Assembly: GCA_002224055.1 (NCBI GenBank) | Contig: AZLU01000081.1 | Span: forward strand, 58,555 to 119,212 | Reading direction: 5' to 3' | Length of the DNA: 60,658 bases | Source of the DNA: Pezizomycotina sp. ARF18 | Lineage: Eukaryota; Ascomycota | Shown: positions 1-11,213 of the stretch, in pieces | Layout of the letters: each line of letters starts with the position of its first letter | How positions within the stretch are numbered: position 1 is the stretch's first letter | Notes under the pieces: model-generated | The model's database searches: none | The model's input: the letters and a program-made list of their open reading frames with translations, nothing else | What the model was told of the DNA's origin: nothing | Translations under genes and position numbers: made by a program

Positions 1-697
1 AACAGCGCCAGCAGATTCCGGTTCACTTGCCACGTCGTCCTCAAGTCCAGGGCCGTGTTAATCCTGACGGGATCGTCCGTAGCTTGATATACCATCGTCA
101 ACTTGTTCCAAGGTACCCTAAAGTTGTCGGAATCTATTGTAGCGTGATTAGAATTTGTCGTTGTACTTTAATCCGATGAAAGCGCGAGGGACAGCTTGCA
201 ACAAACTGAGTAAATCTAGCTTCAGCTGGCTATCGCGGCGGTCATCGGATCCGGTTTGAATTCGCTTCTAAAATCCAATCGTCACGGGAGTTGGAGGGCG
301 GGAGGTGCTCTTGATGGGGCTTCGAGATATGGATTTGAACGAATCCCTAGACGGCGAATTGGAGTCATCTCGCTTACTCTTTGATTTTTCTTTGCCTTTT
401 TCCCTATCCCTCTTGGCCTTGTCCTTCGTTCTATCCTTCTCCCTTGCTAGTTCTCTTTCTCTTTCCTTTCTTTTCTCTCTTCTTTCTTCTCCTTTCCTTT
501 TCTTCTGAATCTCGGTGATGTTTCGATGACGACTTTGACTTCGATTTCGTCGAGTCCTTTTTGAAAGTTGCTGAGACGAATCTTTTGGGATCCTGTGACT
601 CTTCACGTATCGACGCTAAACCTTTACTATTACCGTTTAGATTTGTAACCGTTTCGTTTTCCCCTACTTGAATGGGATCCTCGCCGGGACTTCCCAT
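1..697 (-). CDS. Lys/Ser/Arg-rich protein, 5' part, runs off left edge
   Basis: The minus-strand ORF starts at a true ATG (695-697), beginning MGSPGEDPIQ. After about 45 ordinary residues it becomes a dense K/R/E/S tract typical of SR-like or nuclear low-complexity segments. The reading frame changes once inside the purine-rich tract (about 440-520). The second frame continues through SRSPIKSTSRPPTPVTIGF to a TAG at 268-270. Beyond that stop the same frame reads protein-like text (DSQLKLDLLSLLQAVPRAF). After one more base-level frame change near 170 it reads VPWNKLTMVYQATDDPVRIN and on to the window edge. So either the TAG closes the gene, or an intron ending TTTTAG (268-273) or an indel removes it. 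I favour one longer gene. I do not recognise the family. Confidence 0.5.
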
Positions 698-975
698 CTT
701 TCGATCTGTGTTTCTTAGACATTCCGGGAGAAGGAGAAAAGAGCTGACTAAAGGCTATGGGTGGAACTGTTCCAATCCCAAATCAGTAACTTTGTATGGA
801 TAATTGTATTTAGAAAGCAAAAAGAAAGGATAAATAAAGGATATTTCAAAGCAATTCAACTGATTAAAAATACACCACTAGTATTGTGTGGGAAGTTTCT
901 TGTTGCATCAATGAAATCCTAAATCTTTCTAAACAACGGAAAATATATATATATATATATATATTTCAAGGAGCC
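698..975. other. Intergenic, AT-rich
   Basis: This is the upstream region of the left-edge gene. It holds a (TA)n run at about 947-964. I see no gene in it. Confidence 0.5.
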
Positions 976-1557
976 TTACGATAGAGCAGAGCGGAACGAG
1001 TACAGAAACCCGGCCGGCTTCGGGAAGACCGGATGGCTACGCGAGTAATGAGAGATTTGCTTGCTGAGAGTGTTATTGTCTTCGGTATAGGCAAACGAAC
1101 GCTGAGGCTGATCGGAAGCGTAACCACCAACTGCAGGCCTGAGGACCGCGGTTGTAAGGGAGCCTGTCGTTTGTTCTTGATGTTTCGTGGGTTTCTTCGA
1201 CGAGGATTTCTTCGGTGCTGCTGCTGCTGCTGCTACAGGGGGGGAAGATGGCGATTCCGCAGCTTTCTTGAGAGATCGAAGGATTGAAGAATTTGAAAAT
1301 TCGAGGGTGTGTCGGAAAGGAGGAGGATGAAGTGTGATGCCGTTTCGAAGTTGATGGAGTACGTTGGTTAGATGGGGAAGAAGAAGTGGTGTTGTTGCTA
1401 GTTTCTTTTCCTTTTTTGAGGAAACTGAATATACTCGTGCCACATTGGACCACTCGCACCGCTCCCCGGTTGTTATAATTATAGTCATCCGTATTGCGGC
1501 GCTCGCAGGCCAGAGGACCCTCCACCAAGAACTACCAAAGAAAATTGCAGAGAGCAT
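976..1557 (-). CDS. Hypothetical 193-residue ORF
   Basis: An uninterrupted minus-strand ORF starts at an ATG (1555-1557). Its second half has plausible protein composition: a short Ala run encoded by GCA/GCT triplets, then KKSSSKKPTK, then a tail containing RPAVGGYASDQPQRSFAYTE. The first half reads through less convincing sequence, and an overlapping frame (1073-1528) is open almost as long, so codon signal does not separate them. No family was recognised. It lies just downstream of a T26 tract (1571-1596), which would sit in its promoter. This could be a fungal-specific gene or a chance ORF. Confidence 0.3.
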   Translation of the reverse strand: MLSAIFFGSSWWRVLWPASAAIRMTIIITTGERCEWSNVARVYSVSSKKEKKLATTPLLLPHLTNVLHQLRNGITLHPPPFRHTLEFSNSSILRSLKKAAESPSSPPVAAAAAAPKKSSSKKPTKHQEQTTGSLTTAVLRPAVGGYASDQPQRSFAYTEDNNTLSKQISHYSRSHPVFPKPAGFLYSFRSALS

Positions 1558-3773
1558 GGTTCTCTCCCTCTTTTTTTTTTTTTTTTTTTTTTTTTTCTCT
1601 CTAATAAGAGGTGTGTCAGGCTAATTTGGGGGGATGTGCATGTATAATTCAAAAGCAAGGTAGAATAATACTTGCGGATTTGCTGCAGTTCACTTTGGTT
1701 TGCAGAGCACACAGCCGCGAAAATCTGACTATCCTTTTTTTGGCACTCCTCAGTCTCAACGTCGGAAGAGAAAGGAAGGGGAAAAGGTAAAATAGGGGGC
1801 TGGAATTAGATCCGGGGGGAGAGGCAAAGCGGAGAAGTACCTCGTACAAAAAGAATAACGTGAATGAATCAAAAAAGAACACGACGCGTTCATCATAAAA
1901 ACTCCATACTTTTTCCTTTTGAAAAGGATAACCAAGGGAGAAAAAAATATTCATGAAATCGTACAGAGAAAAGTACCAAGCATGCAAGATAACGATTCAA
2001 TCGATAACTGCTGCCAGTAGTATACCAGAGAAATGGTAGTGATAAAATACTGTGAACACGAGTGAGTGAAGAGGGGGGGGGGTGCAGCAGGCTACATGGA
2101 AAAAGCGGGTACTGGCTAAGGGGCCCAATTTTTTTTTTTTTAATCCTAAAGTTTCCAAGAACGCCTCAGTAAATCAGTGAAATCGTAACAACAGCGAAAC
2201 AGGAAGCAATTGCCTCAGTCAGGCAGGTGGAGGGGATTTCCGATCGTGTAAAGTAGGAGGATAGTATAACGGGCAAAAAAACTTCAAAAATCGGCGTTGA
2301 ATAGGCAAAAAGAAACCCGGTTCCGGTTTTTCGCTCTCGTTTTCGAATGGAGAACAAGTATATCGCCAGTTAGAATTCAAAACATGGCTCTCTTTCTCTC
2401 CCTCCCCCTCTAGTTTTCGGCGAAGCGGTCGGATAAGCAATAGTGAGCGAAGAGTAGAAATGGCGCGCGTACAAATGCACGTGGAAGGCTGGAAGACGCG
2501 AACCGCGTGAAGACGACGAAAGAGCCACAGAGAAAAACAAAGTCGATGATACCGAGCGGGTTCTTTGGTGGATTGCTCTTATCGGCAGAGAAGGGGGAGA
2601 ATTTTGAAAGGAAACTTGGAAAATACGAATCAGGTAGGTAAAATAAAGTATAAAAAGTAAATAAATAAATAAATAGGACCACACGAAGAATTCGTGCTAC
2701 TGCCTAGCTTTAAAACACTAGGGCAGTTAAAAAGGTTAGTAGTCCAATACATGCACGTAATGCACTCTGCATGGACGCTTCGTTGCTCACCGTTAGATTC
2801 ACACCCTTCAAGTTATTCAACACTATCGCTCAATTGCTAGCACTGGCTAGTCTTAGCAGATCCAGTCCTCCAAGTTTTGGAGGAACAGGTAATAATAGTA
2901 GTGAACACCGAACTGTGACTAGGATCGAGAGCGGAACCAGAGCAAGTGTAAGGAGGAAGAGCTTTTCAGCCTCGCCACAGGAACCAAGAAAAAGAGGAGG
3001 GGCCAAATTGAAAACGCGATCTCAACGAATTGAGAAAAGCTCTGAGTTGGCAAAAACGTGACATTCTTTTGACAGATCCGGGAGGTAAAAAGGGAAAGGA
3101 ATAACGACCAACACGTGCTATGAGGCTCAAAATAAAATATAAGCAGTGGTTCTTTCTAAGTTGTGTGATAGTGTACCGATTGCGGTGAGATGCTATAATA
3201 CCGTCCTCTTTTGCTTCCTTACTTTCCGCTGGCACGCGTACTCTTTCCATGTAAAGCGCCGCTTCTAGAGGCGCTACCACTGTATATAATATATATACGT
3301 TACATGAGGATTGAAGTTTGCTCGGAGCGAAGAAATGGCTTGAACTCGGCTCTTCTAGCTTCATCGCATTTCCAGAAATCTTCAGCATCCATAAATGCGG
3401 ATGGAGGCAAGGATGCAGCAGAATGGCTAGAGACGAGAGCTTCACCATTCTTAAGGCTGCTTCTTGGAGAGGATCGCGTATATATAAATATCGCAGACAT
3501 GGACCAGTATCAATAGATTTACATTATACCAACTAGGAGATGTTGGTGGATAGGCTTCTAAAAGTACTAATAAGTAGAGTTTCCCTTTTGCTTGCAGCTT
3601 GGTGGCAGCTCGTTCTCGAGAGCTGAGACGCAACCGAGACCAATCCTTGCCCACCTCCACCCTTTTTCTGTCCTGCAGATTTGATCTCTCCCTCACGTAT
3701 AGACTATTCCTTTCCTCTCTCTTTTAAAACGAGCGTTATTCCTGTTTATAACTTTCTTTCCTTTTCCTTTCCT

Positions 3774-3806
<33 letters not shown>

Positions 3807-4203
3807 TAAGGCAAATCCTTTGCAGGGAGAGAAATTGTCGGCCTTCCAATATTTTCTCCGGCGCAAATCCTGCTCTGACAATTCCAAACGCGCCTCCTCC
3901 GACAATCGTTATCACTGGCTCACGGCGGGTTTCAACTTCATATAGTGCATAAGTACTATCCACCACGGTGCGCTTTACTTACCTACCTACCTTTACCTCT
4001 TCGGGACACCCAAGGAAAAAAGTCGCGACCCACGAACGAAAAAAAGCCCACAAAGGCATCTAATTCCACCACCCGTATATTCTCAACGGTCAAGCAATTA
4101 TCCAATCATTATCACGACTGGTACCAGTACATCGAGATAAATCCGCCTCAGAAAATATATATATACACTAGTAATAATAATTCAACAAATCGGAAACCAA
4201 ACA
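1558..4203. other. Long low-complexity spacer, no clear gene
   Basis: The stretch contains a T26 tract (1571-1596), purine- and pyrimidine-rich runs, a (TA)n run at 3780-3800 and many short spurious ORFs. Two ORFs begin with real ATGs: 2771-3061 on plus (96 residues, basic C-terminal half) and 3304-3516 on plus (70 residues, from MRIEVCSERRNG). Neither shows a domain, signal peptide or splice structure that I can defend. Confidence 0.5.
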
Positions 4204-4286
4204 TGATCGCGATTCCAGGCCTTGCGATAGCCCTCGCGGTTCTCATCCTGATTATATTATTACTCGGTCTGATTCTCACTGCATGA
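4204..4286 (+). CDS. Candidate 27-residue single-pass membrane micropeptide
   Basis: A short ORF starts in a good fungal context (accaaacATG). It encodes MIAIPGLAIALAVL followed by a run of Ile/Leu, and ends LGLILTA before TGA. Almost the whole peptide is one hydrophobic helix long enough to span a membrane. About 250 nt of C/A/T-rich leader precede it, and T-rich stretches (about 4347-4376) follow. An upstream-extended frame exists but uses a GTG codon, so I choose the ATG. The composition is not explained by a microsatellite. The function is unknown, and chance remains quite possible for an ORF this short. Confidence 0.3.
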
Positions 4287-5664
4287 AGCGGGAGGACAAG
4301 GACAAGGCGCATTCCAACAATCGTTTAAGAGAGCGAAAGGGATCTCTTTTTTTTTTTTTCTTTTTTTTTTTTTCTTCCTCACCTATTTATTCGGCGGAGC
4401 TATATTCTGTTTAAAAGGCTTTCTGTTCGCGCGCGACTGCGAACATTGAGGAATATTAATTTAGCGCGCAAAATCTGGACGAGGCTTGAATGTTGGACTC
4501 TCAATTACTTGCATATATAAGGGGAATTGGCGTATATATGTACCTTTTGAAAAGTGCAAAATCCAGTACCGGTGAACTTGCGGTCGCAATCACATCTTCC
4601 TTTCGAAATTTCATTGTATAACCTTTTGTTACTTTTTTTTTCTTTTCTTTTCTTTTTTTTTTTGCAATATCCTTGGGCTTGAAAGTGGGTTATAATTTTA
4701 TATCTAGGTTGCATGCTCCGGTAATAGTTTCCTTACGGTTGGAAGTATTTTCATTTTTATTTTGTTTGGTTATCTTCTAAGGCTTATTTCGGTTGTTTTT
4801 GTTTCGTGTATATAAGTCCTAATTTTGCAATATACCAAGATACCTCTCTGCGAATATTGGTACTATAAATGTCATCGTCATCATCACCAAAATCATATTC
4901 AACACTAAGACTTCTAGCAATCAGGAACGTATTATTTAGTATGGTAGTATGATATCAATCAAGCTGATCTTAGTCAGTTGTTACTGACGTGACGTTTAAT
5001 CCGCAAAACTCTAATAAAAGGTTTGAAATATACAACTAGATAGGTCAAGAAATTGTAGTTCGAACCAATATAAGGTCAACGTTTTTTATACAATACCAAT
5101 CGACCCCAGGTTTCTTGTGTAACGATTATAAAAACGTCCTAGTGGCCAATATAAAACCTAACGTCTGAGTTCGTTTAAGGCGAAAACTATCGCATGCATA
5201 TTTATATCAGCTACAAGGACCGGTAAAACTCACGCTGCTCAAAATTAGTCGTGAGAGTATTTCAATATTGCTTGAGACTACGGTATTTATTTCATATAGT
5301 ACACATAGTAAGGTATATGACTTTTGAACAAGAAATGCGATGGTATAGTGATGTATATATAGAACCAATGCAACAAAAAGAATTTCAAAAAAAAAAAAAG
5401 AAAGAAAGAAAGAAAAGAAAGAAAGAAAGAAGGAAAGAAAAGGAGAGAGAGGGAAAGGAAAGGAAATATTAAATACAGTATTTAAAAAGAGACTTTAGTT
5501 ACATTAATGTATAGGTATAAAGAGAGGTATTGTTATAGGACAGCGATGCATGCGTTATATATTTAAAAAACGACATGAACACAACACTTTTCTTCTTCTT
5601 CCCCTTTTCATGGCCCATATAAATAGGTAGATAGCAGTACGGAAATATAACCATATGTGCTTTT
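4287..5664. other. Intergenic, AT-rich, 3' side of MFS gene
   Basis: The stretch contains poly-T runs near 4350 and 4630, an (AAAG)-type purine tract at 5387-5466, and no gene that I can support. Confidence 0.5.
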
Positions 5665-6842
5665 TTAAATGCTAACTTTCCTCAACTTCTCAATCGAAAT
5701 TGAAGTTATACTTCTTCTAATACGTTCGCCATACCGGTTGAAAATGACCGGGATCGGTATCATAACGACCGCGATGAACCCCTGTACGACAACAACGACA
5801 AAAGGAAAGAAAATAACGCATTAGTTCATCCAATAAGATAAAAATATATTTAGTTAAAGAGGAAATAAAACCCACAAAGACTGTTACCCCATCCAACACC
5901 AAGTTTTTGTATAAACTATCACCGCGAGAGGGAGGAAAGCTCCACGATACTTGGAGAATGGTATTGGCGGCTAGTGCGGAAGCGGCATATCTGTATAGAA
6001 AAATATAATTTAGTATGCAATTCACATACCAAAATTTTATATGACAGTTTGAAGCTTACTGTGTATATGCGTCTATAAGGTATGTCGATACGGGCATGAA
6101 AATGACCATAAGCCCAATCTTTATTTGTTTCCTTTGTTAGTCATATATGTCGATGACGATAATGAAGTATACAAAATCGGAGGACGAAATTTACCAACAA
6201 AGAACGTTCCGATGACAGGCGCGATCCAGTGTACGTGCTTCTCGGCAGTCATCCGTACATGAAGAGACCGATGGGGATCGAATGCTCCGTACACCATTGG
6301 CGGCAAGCGGAATTCGGGTTTCTGCACACCATTATTCTTCGCGGTGAGGTGTTTGAGAAGCCTATCGGAGGCGATTCCGACGAATACCAACCGAAAACGG
6401 ATCCGATAACCGATACCGATGAAAGTAAGGCCGACAGTACCAGTCGAGAACCCGTAAGTACCCTGGAAAACGACGTAGAAGGTGGTGAACAGCGGTACAA
6501 ATATCCGTAGATTACGGCCATGAAAACCGAAAGGAACAAGATGATCGGGCTGATAAGCATCCTGACCGGCCTGACGATAGCCCTAACGAAGATTTCTGAG
6601 ACCGGTAACGGGTTGTGATGGATCGAAACGTATTTGTCCGTGTTGTGCCCTTGTTCAGTTTCTGTGCTTTCTTGGCGAGGAGCACAACAGGGTAGGTTTC
6701 CCTGAGGAAAATCAAGGACATGATCGATGTAACCGCGCTGAGCATCCCGATGACGTAGAATATCCAACGGAAGCCTTTAGCTTGCGCTAGGTATCCTCCG
6801 GCGATTGGTCCGACAACTGGACCAACGATAGGACCTAGAGTA

Positions 6843-6874
<32 letters not shown>

Positions 6875-7945
6875 AAGTTAGACATATAACCTGGATATCA
6901 AAGATATTTTCAAGGGAAAACCAACCCATTGCGAAGATAGCCATATATTTCCCACGCTATAGTTCAGGAGAAGGCGAAGTTAGCATTGAATATTCTGACC
7001 TTTAGAACTGAACGACTTCGAGTGGACTCACCTGTTCAGGGATGATCATATCTGCGATACTCCCTCCTCCAAGGGTCAAAGGTGCGGAACCAACGCATCC
7101 CGCGAGGAATCGGAAAGCAATAAGCATTCCATCGACGTTGCTTTGCCGCAAGCAACGGTGAACGCAACGAAAAGGAAGTTACAAATGACATAGACCCATC
7201 TTCTCCGAAAGTTTCGGACAATGGCGCCAAAAGCATAGGTCCTAAAGCGAAACCCAGCAGGTATATCGACACCACAAAGGAGCCAAGAAAACTACTGCTG
7301 ATGTGGAATTCTTCCAGTACATCAGGAATTGCGGGCGCAACATTGAGGAGGCCCTAGTCAGATGGCATATTAGTATTTGGAGATCGAAAACGAAAAAAAA
7401 AAAAAGAAGAAAAGGGGAGGTAGAACAGCTCTGAGGAGAGAAGGACAAATGCCGTACAATGGCGTTAGAAAGGTTATAGCAGATATAATGCCTATATTTG
7501 CTATTTTACTCCAAAACGGCCAGTTTCTTGGGTTTGCCGGATCCTCCTCTCCATCCCAGTCGACAATAACGGGTCGCGCTTGTCTGGTACATCGCCATCG
7601 GCTTCCAGCTTCGAAGTGTCTCCCGCAGATGTTGTGGCCGTAGAATCTTGGCCCCGCCCTTGCCCTTGGCCAGCCTCTCCCCTTTCGAGGTCCCGTTCTA
7701 GGTTTTGTCGTCAATATTTCGATTATTAGCGACTCTTCATCCTCTTCAGCGTGCGGATTCGCGTACACGGCCTGTACGTTGTCGGCGTGGTGTTTATGAT
7801 TTGTGTGTGGTCGTGGTTGTGGTTGTGGTTATTGTTATTCTTGTCGACGGCATTTCTTGACGCGGCAACGGTGCTTCACCGCCAGCTCCTTGTCGTGAGA
7901 CATGACATGAGATAAGGTCTGCTCGAGATCCTCGAATTCCGCCAT
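5665..7945 (-). CDS. MFS transporter, DHA1 (drug/polyamine H+ antiporter) type
   Basis: This is a plasma-membrane proton antiporter of the 12-TM DHA1 family. The start ATG is at 7943-7945, in a variable hydrophilic N-terminus. The family hallmark VDWDGEEDPANPRNWP (about 7500-7560) follows, then TM1. The next exon carries APAIPDVLEEF, SSFLGSFVVSIYLLGFALGP and LAPLSETFG. Further on come LGGGSIADMI and GPIVGPVVGPIAGGYLAQA, and the last exons carry AASALAANTIL and IAVVMIPIPVIF. Introns that I can place are 7354-7457, 6957-7031 and 6835-6925. More lie near 6130-6195, 6006-6063 and 5787-5875. The stop TAA is at 5665-5667. Several one-base frame changes interrupt the ORF, for example AA for AAA at 7339-7340 and a lost base near 7203. 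The substrate cannot be read from the sequence; polyamine and drug export are typical of relatives. Confidence 0.85.
6835..6925 (-). other. MFS intron holding a T/A palindromic tract
   Basis: The intron lies between the exons for AIFAMG and GPIVGPVVG. On the plus strand it contains T12 (6843-6854) directly joined to A22 (6855-6876). The acceptor reads CTCTAG. The poly(A) side makes the transcript self-complementary over about 12 bp. Confidence 0.7.
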
Positions 7946-8465
7946 TCTGGCGACCGAATTCGTTCAAAAAGAGTAAGACCGATCGATTTCCGCCCAGCTC
8001 CTTTCTTAATTATTTAGTAAATCCGAGCGAGGTCGTCATATAAATTTTTATTTAATTATCGTATCGGTCTAGAGATTTTTATTTCGTTAATGTTCGTTAA
8101 AACAATTCTCACAGTAAAACACATCGTAAAAATTTACAGAACCAAAAAAAAAAAAAAAAAAAAAAAAAAAGAAAGAAAGAAATTTGAGTTGATACGAATA
8201 GGAGTTCTTATTCTACTTACGCAGATATATCGACGCCGTCCCTGATATACTATATATATATATATCTCACCTATTTACAAAACAATAATAAAGTATCTTC
8301 AATCTGAATTCCTTCAAGAATCATAAAAAGAAGGGAGAGATAGCAATGGCCTCTTTATTTATTTCTTTTCAATAATAAAGCGGAACTGTTATTTCTATTC
8401 TGCATATCTATTCCATTATTATTACCATCAATACGGGGCAAAGTCTAAATGTCTCCTTTTTCTTT

Positions 8466-8498
<33 letters not shown>

Positions 8499-8624
8499 TC
8501 TCTCTTTTTTTTTTTTTTTTTTTTTTTTTTCTTCGCCTCCTCGCTTCTTCGGGTCTTTTCTCATCCGTAGTCCGTCCTTCACAGAACTGAATCATCCTAA
8601 AATTTAAGCACTTTAAAAATTAAA

Positions 8625-8655
<31 letters not shown>

Positions 8656-11213
8656 TATTCCTATACTTACTTACCATTTAGCCCTTTCGTTATTTCTCTT
8701 CCTGTTGCAATCTGATACAATTTTAGCCTAGTTTTATAACTTATAACCACTATTTGGTTCTTGTCCCGGGTACTTTCTCCTTCTCCCCTCCCCTTTCTTT
8801 TTTCTGCTTGAAAAAAAAAAAAAAAAAAAAAAAAAAAACTAGCAATAATAAATATTCTCTTCTGAAGCTTCTTTTGCTCTCCCCTCAGAAAAAATGAAAC
8901 AAAGAAAAATCTTCTCGCGATTGATCGGTTGCATAACGGTTGAGAACAAAGAAAATAATCAATAAGTCTGACTTGAATTAAGTACGAAAATCTCTAAACC
9001 CCACCTTTAACTTGTCTTTCTTTCAGTCAATTCGCTCTTCAGAACTAGCACTGGGGGGGACATTCAGGTACGGACAGCCCAGCCTGTCTCAGACGATAGT
9101 AGCACAACAAACTTGGATTCGAAGTTCCCCCCATCTTTCTTCTCCGCAATTCAACTTCGTTCCTCTCGTTCTCTTTCTTTCAATCAAAGCATTTGACAAT
9201 GCTAATGATTTCAAAGCCATTTTCGATCTTCCTTGGTGAACGGAGCTTCATTTTGGGGGAGTTTAGCTTTGCCCTGATACCTATCAAATTCAGACGAAAG
9301 AGGTCCTACCACCTGCTCGACGTTAAATAAATTGATAAGGTGAAAAGCAAGAATTACAGAGTATCAAAACAAAGAAAATGTAATAATAATATAATTGAAA
9401 AAACAAAAAGGAAAGAAGTATACTCATCCCTTGCGAGGATCTCCAGTCAATTTTCTTTTTGTCGTAAGAAGATTGTGGTAGGTGAATTGTTGTTCCCAGA
9501 GTCAGGGTCACTGGTACCGAAAATTCCCAACGACTGATGCTTGCCTGCTTATCACGAGCACAGCTCCCCGAAAGAATGCACCACACATGCATCAAAGGGC
9601 ATGGATACAGGGTAAAAATGTGGATGATTCATTTATCCTTTTCCTATTCTCTTTTTCTTTCAGGATTTCAGGCAATTTGTTGGGATGCGTGGTACTACCT
9701 TTCACAAAAGACTGTTTTACTGAGTTTAGAAATTGGGTTTCCACTCGCTTGTCGGGCTTGTTGCTATACATTGTTATTTTCCTGTATAATGCATGTATCC
9801 ACTCTTAGTCCAGATGTCCAATACTACTATTTTTATCAGATCGATTAATAGACGATCTGATTAGGAAGAAATTGTAAATCACTCATTTATTTTAGAATTT
9901 TATCGCAAAAAGGGCGGGAAGATAAAAATCTTAGGACTGGATCTTATCAGATCCGCGCCTGATTCGCTCGTGAGCCCTGTTGTCGTGTTTCTGACTCCGC
10001 AATGGCATTTTTCATTCATGCAAGGCTAGACAAGGCAAGGCTCGGAAAGCATTTTGGTCCGAATAATTCGCCCGTTTTGCTCGTATATACGCTGTATTTA
10101 CGGTGTTGTGTCTTCTAGGCAATCCAAGTCCCCATTTCTGTTTCCTTTGCTAGGACCTTTATCGAACCAGTACACTTGTAGTACCATATGCAAAGGGCCC
10201 GTTGTTTGACGAATATTTACCTTATAAAAAACTACAAAGCGAGGGTCGCGAGATACGATTCGCAGGAAAAGCAAGGCTGGAGATTTTTTTTTCTTTCTTC
10301 ACCGAAGTGAAAAGGGCGGAGGAATGATAAGTCCGTTGGTCAATATTGTATATAACGATATATCGATATAGCTTAAATCTACATAAATTGACCATTTTTA
10401 CAGCTTTTTAGGATCATGTTAGATACTTATATAGGATGTTTTTTTTTTAACTCTTCTATAACGTACTTGGTATTCAACCTTGATCATCAAGCGTGCCACA
10501 CTTCAAATTAGAATGAACTTTCGGCCGGAACTGTAGTTATAACACATTATACGAATAAGCAGTCTTTAGCCACGATACGTATGCTTAGTTGGATACAGTG
10601 GATGGCAACCAATTTACCGCGTTCTGTGATAGTTTGAAGCAGTGAGACATTGCTCTGCGTTTAGTGGGTAGTACGGCAAGTAGAGCTGAGGCCCGCTGCG
10701 GAGCATTCCTGATATTTTGATTACATTGTTTGGACTTAAACTAACAGTCCACTCATAAGTATCTATCTAAAGAGCTATGTATACCTGAATGAAAGCAAAA
10801 GAGAGGGTATCTCGAAAGAAAATTACAAGAATAAGTACTATCTAGTTGGCGATAACTAAAACTAACAACAACTCGAAGAAACGGGGAATGAATAACAAAA
10901 GCGAGGGTAAAAAAAAAAAAAAAAAAAACAGTGCTGCAAAGAGGAAGATATGATAATAGACAAAGGAAACTTTTTATATCAAACCAAGCAACGAATAAAC
11001 ATATTGGAGGGAAGAACATTGAAACAAACATTGTGGAACAAATTAATAGCAAGAAAAGCTGATTAGAATATCTCAACGCGATCAAGCAAGATATAGATAG
11101 TGCATGCGAATGATATATCCAACGTCTTGAGAAAAAGAAAAAAAAATTATAGACGGCCTTTGAAAAGAAAGCCAGTAAGTAAATTAACAAACGCAAAAAT
11201 AAGTTCGGTATAT
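7946..11213. other. Gene-free spacer with homopolymers and microsatellites
   Basis: This is upstream sequence of the MFS gene and downstream sequence of MER3. It contains A27 (8144-8170), a TTTC repeat and T-run (8465-8530), an AAT repeat (about 8625-8652), a poly-A run near 8812-8838 and a poly-A run near 10910-10929. ORFs such as 9482-9808 begin with non-ATG codons and show no family signal. Confidence 0.5.

Noticed and set aside
3736-3966. Minus ORF with GGG/AFG text suggesting a nucleotide-binding motif
   Set aside because: It starts at GTG, runs into a (TA)n repeat and has no further support.
10753-11196. 147-residue minus ORF rich in Phe/Leu/Ser
   Set aside because: It passes through a poly-A run and has no family signal; it is the 3' flank of MER3.
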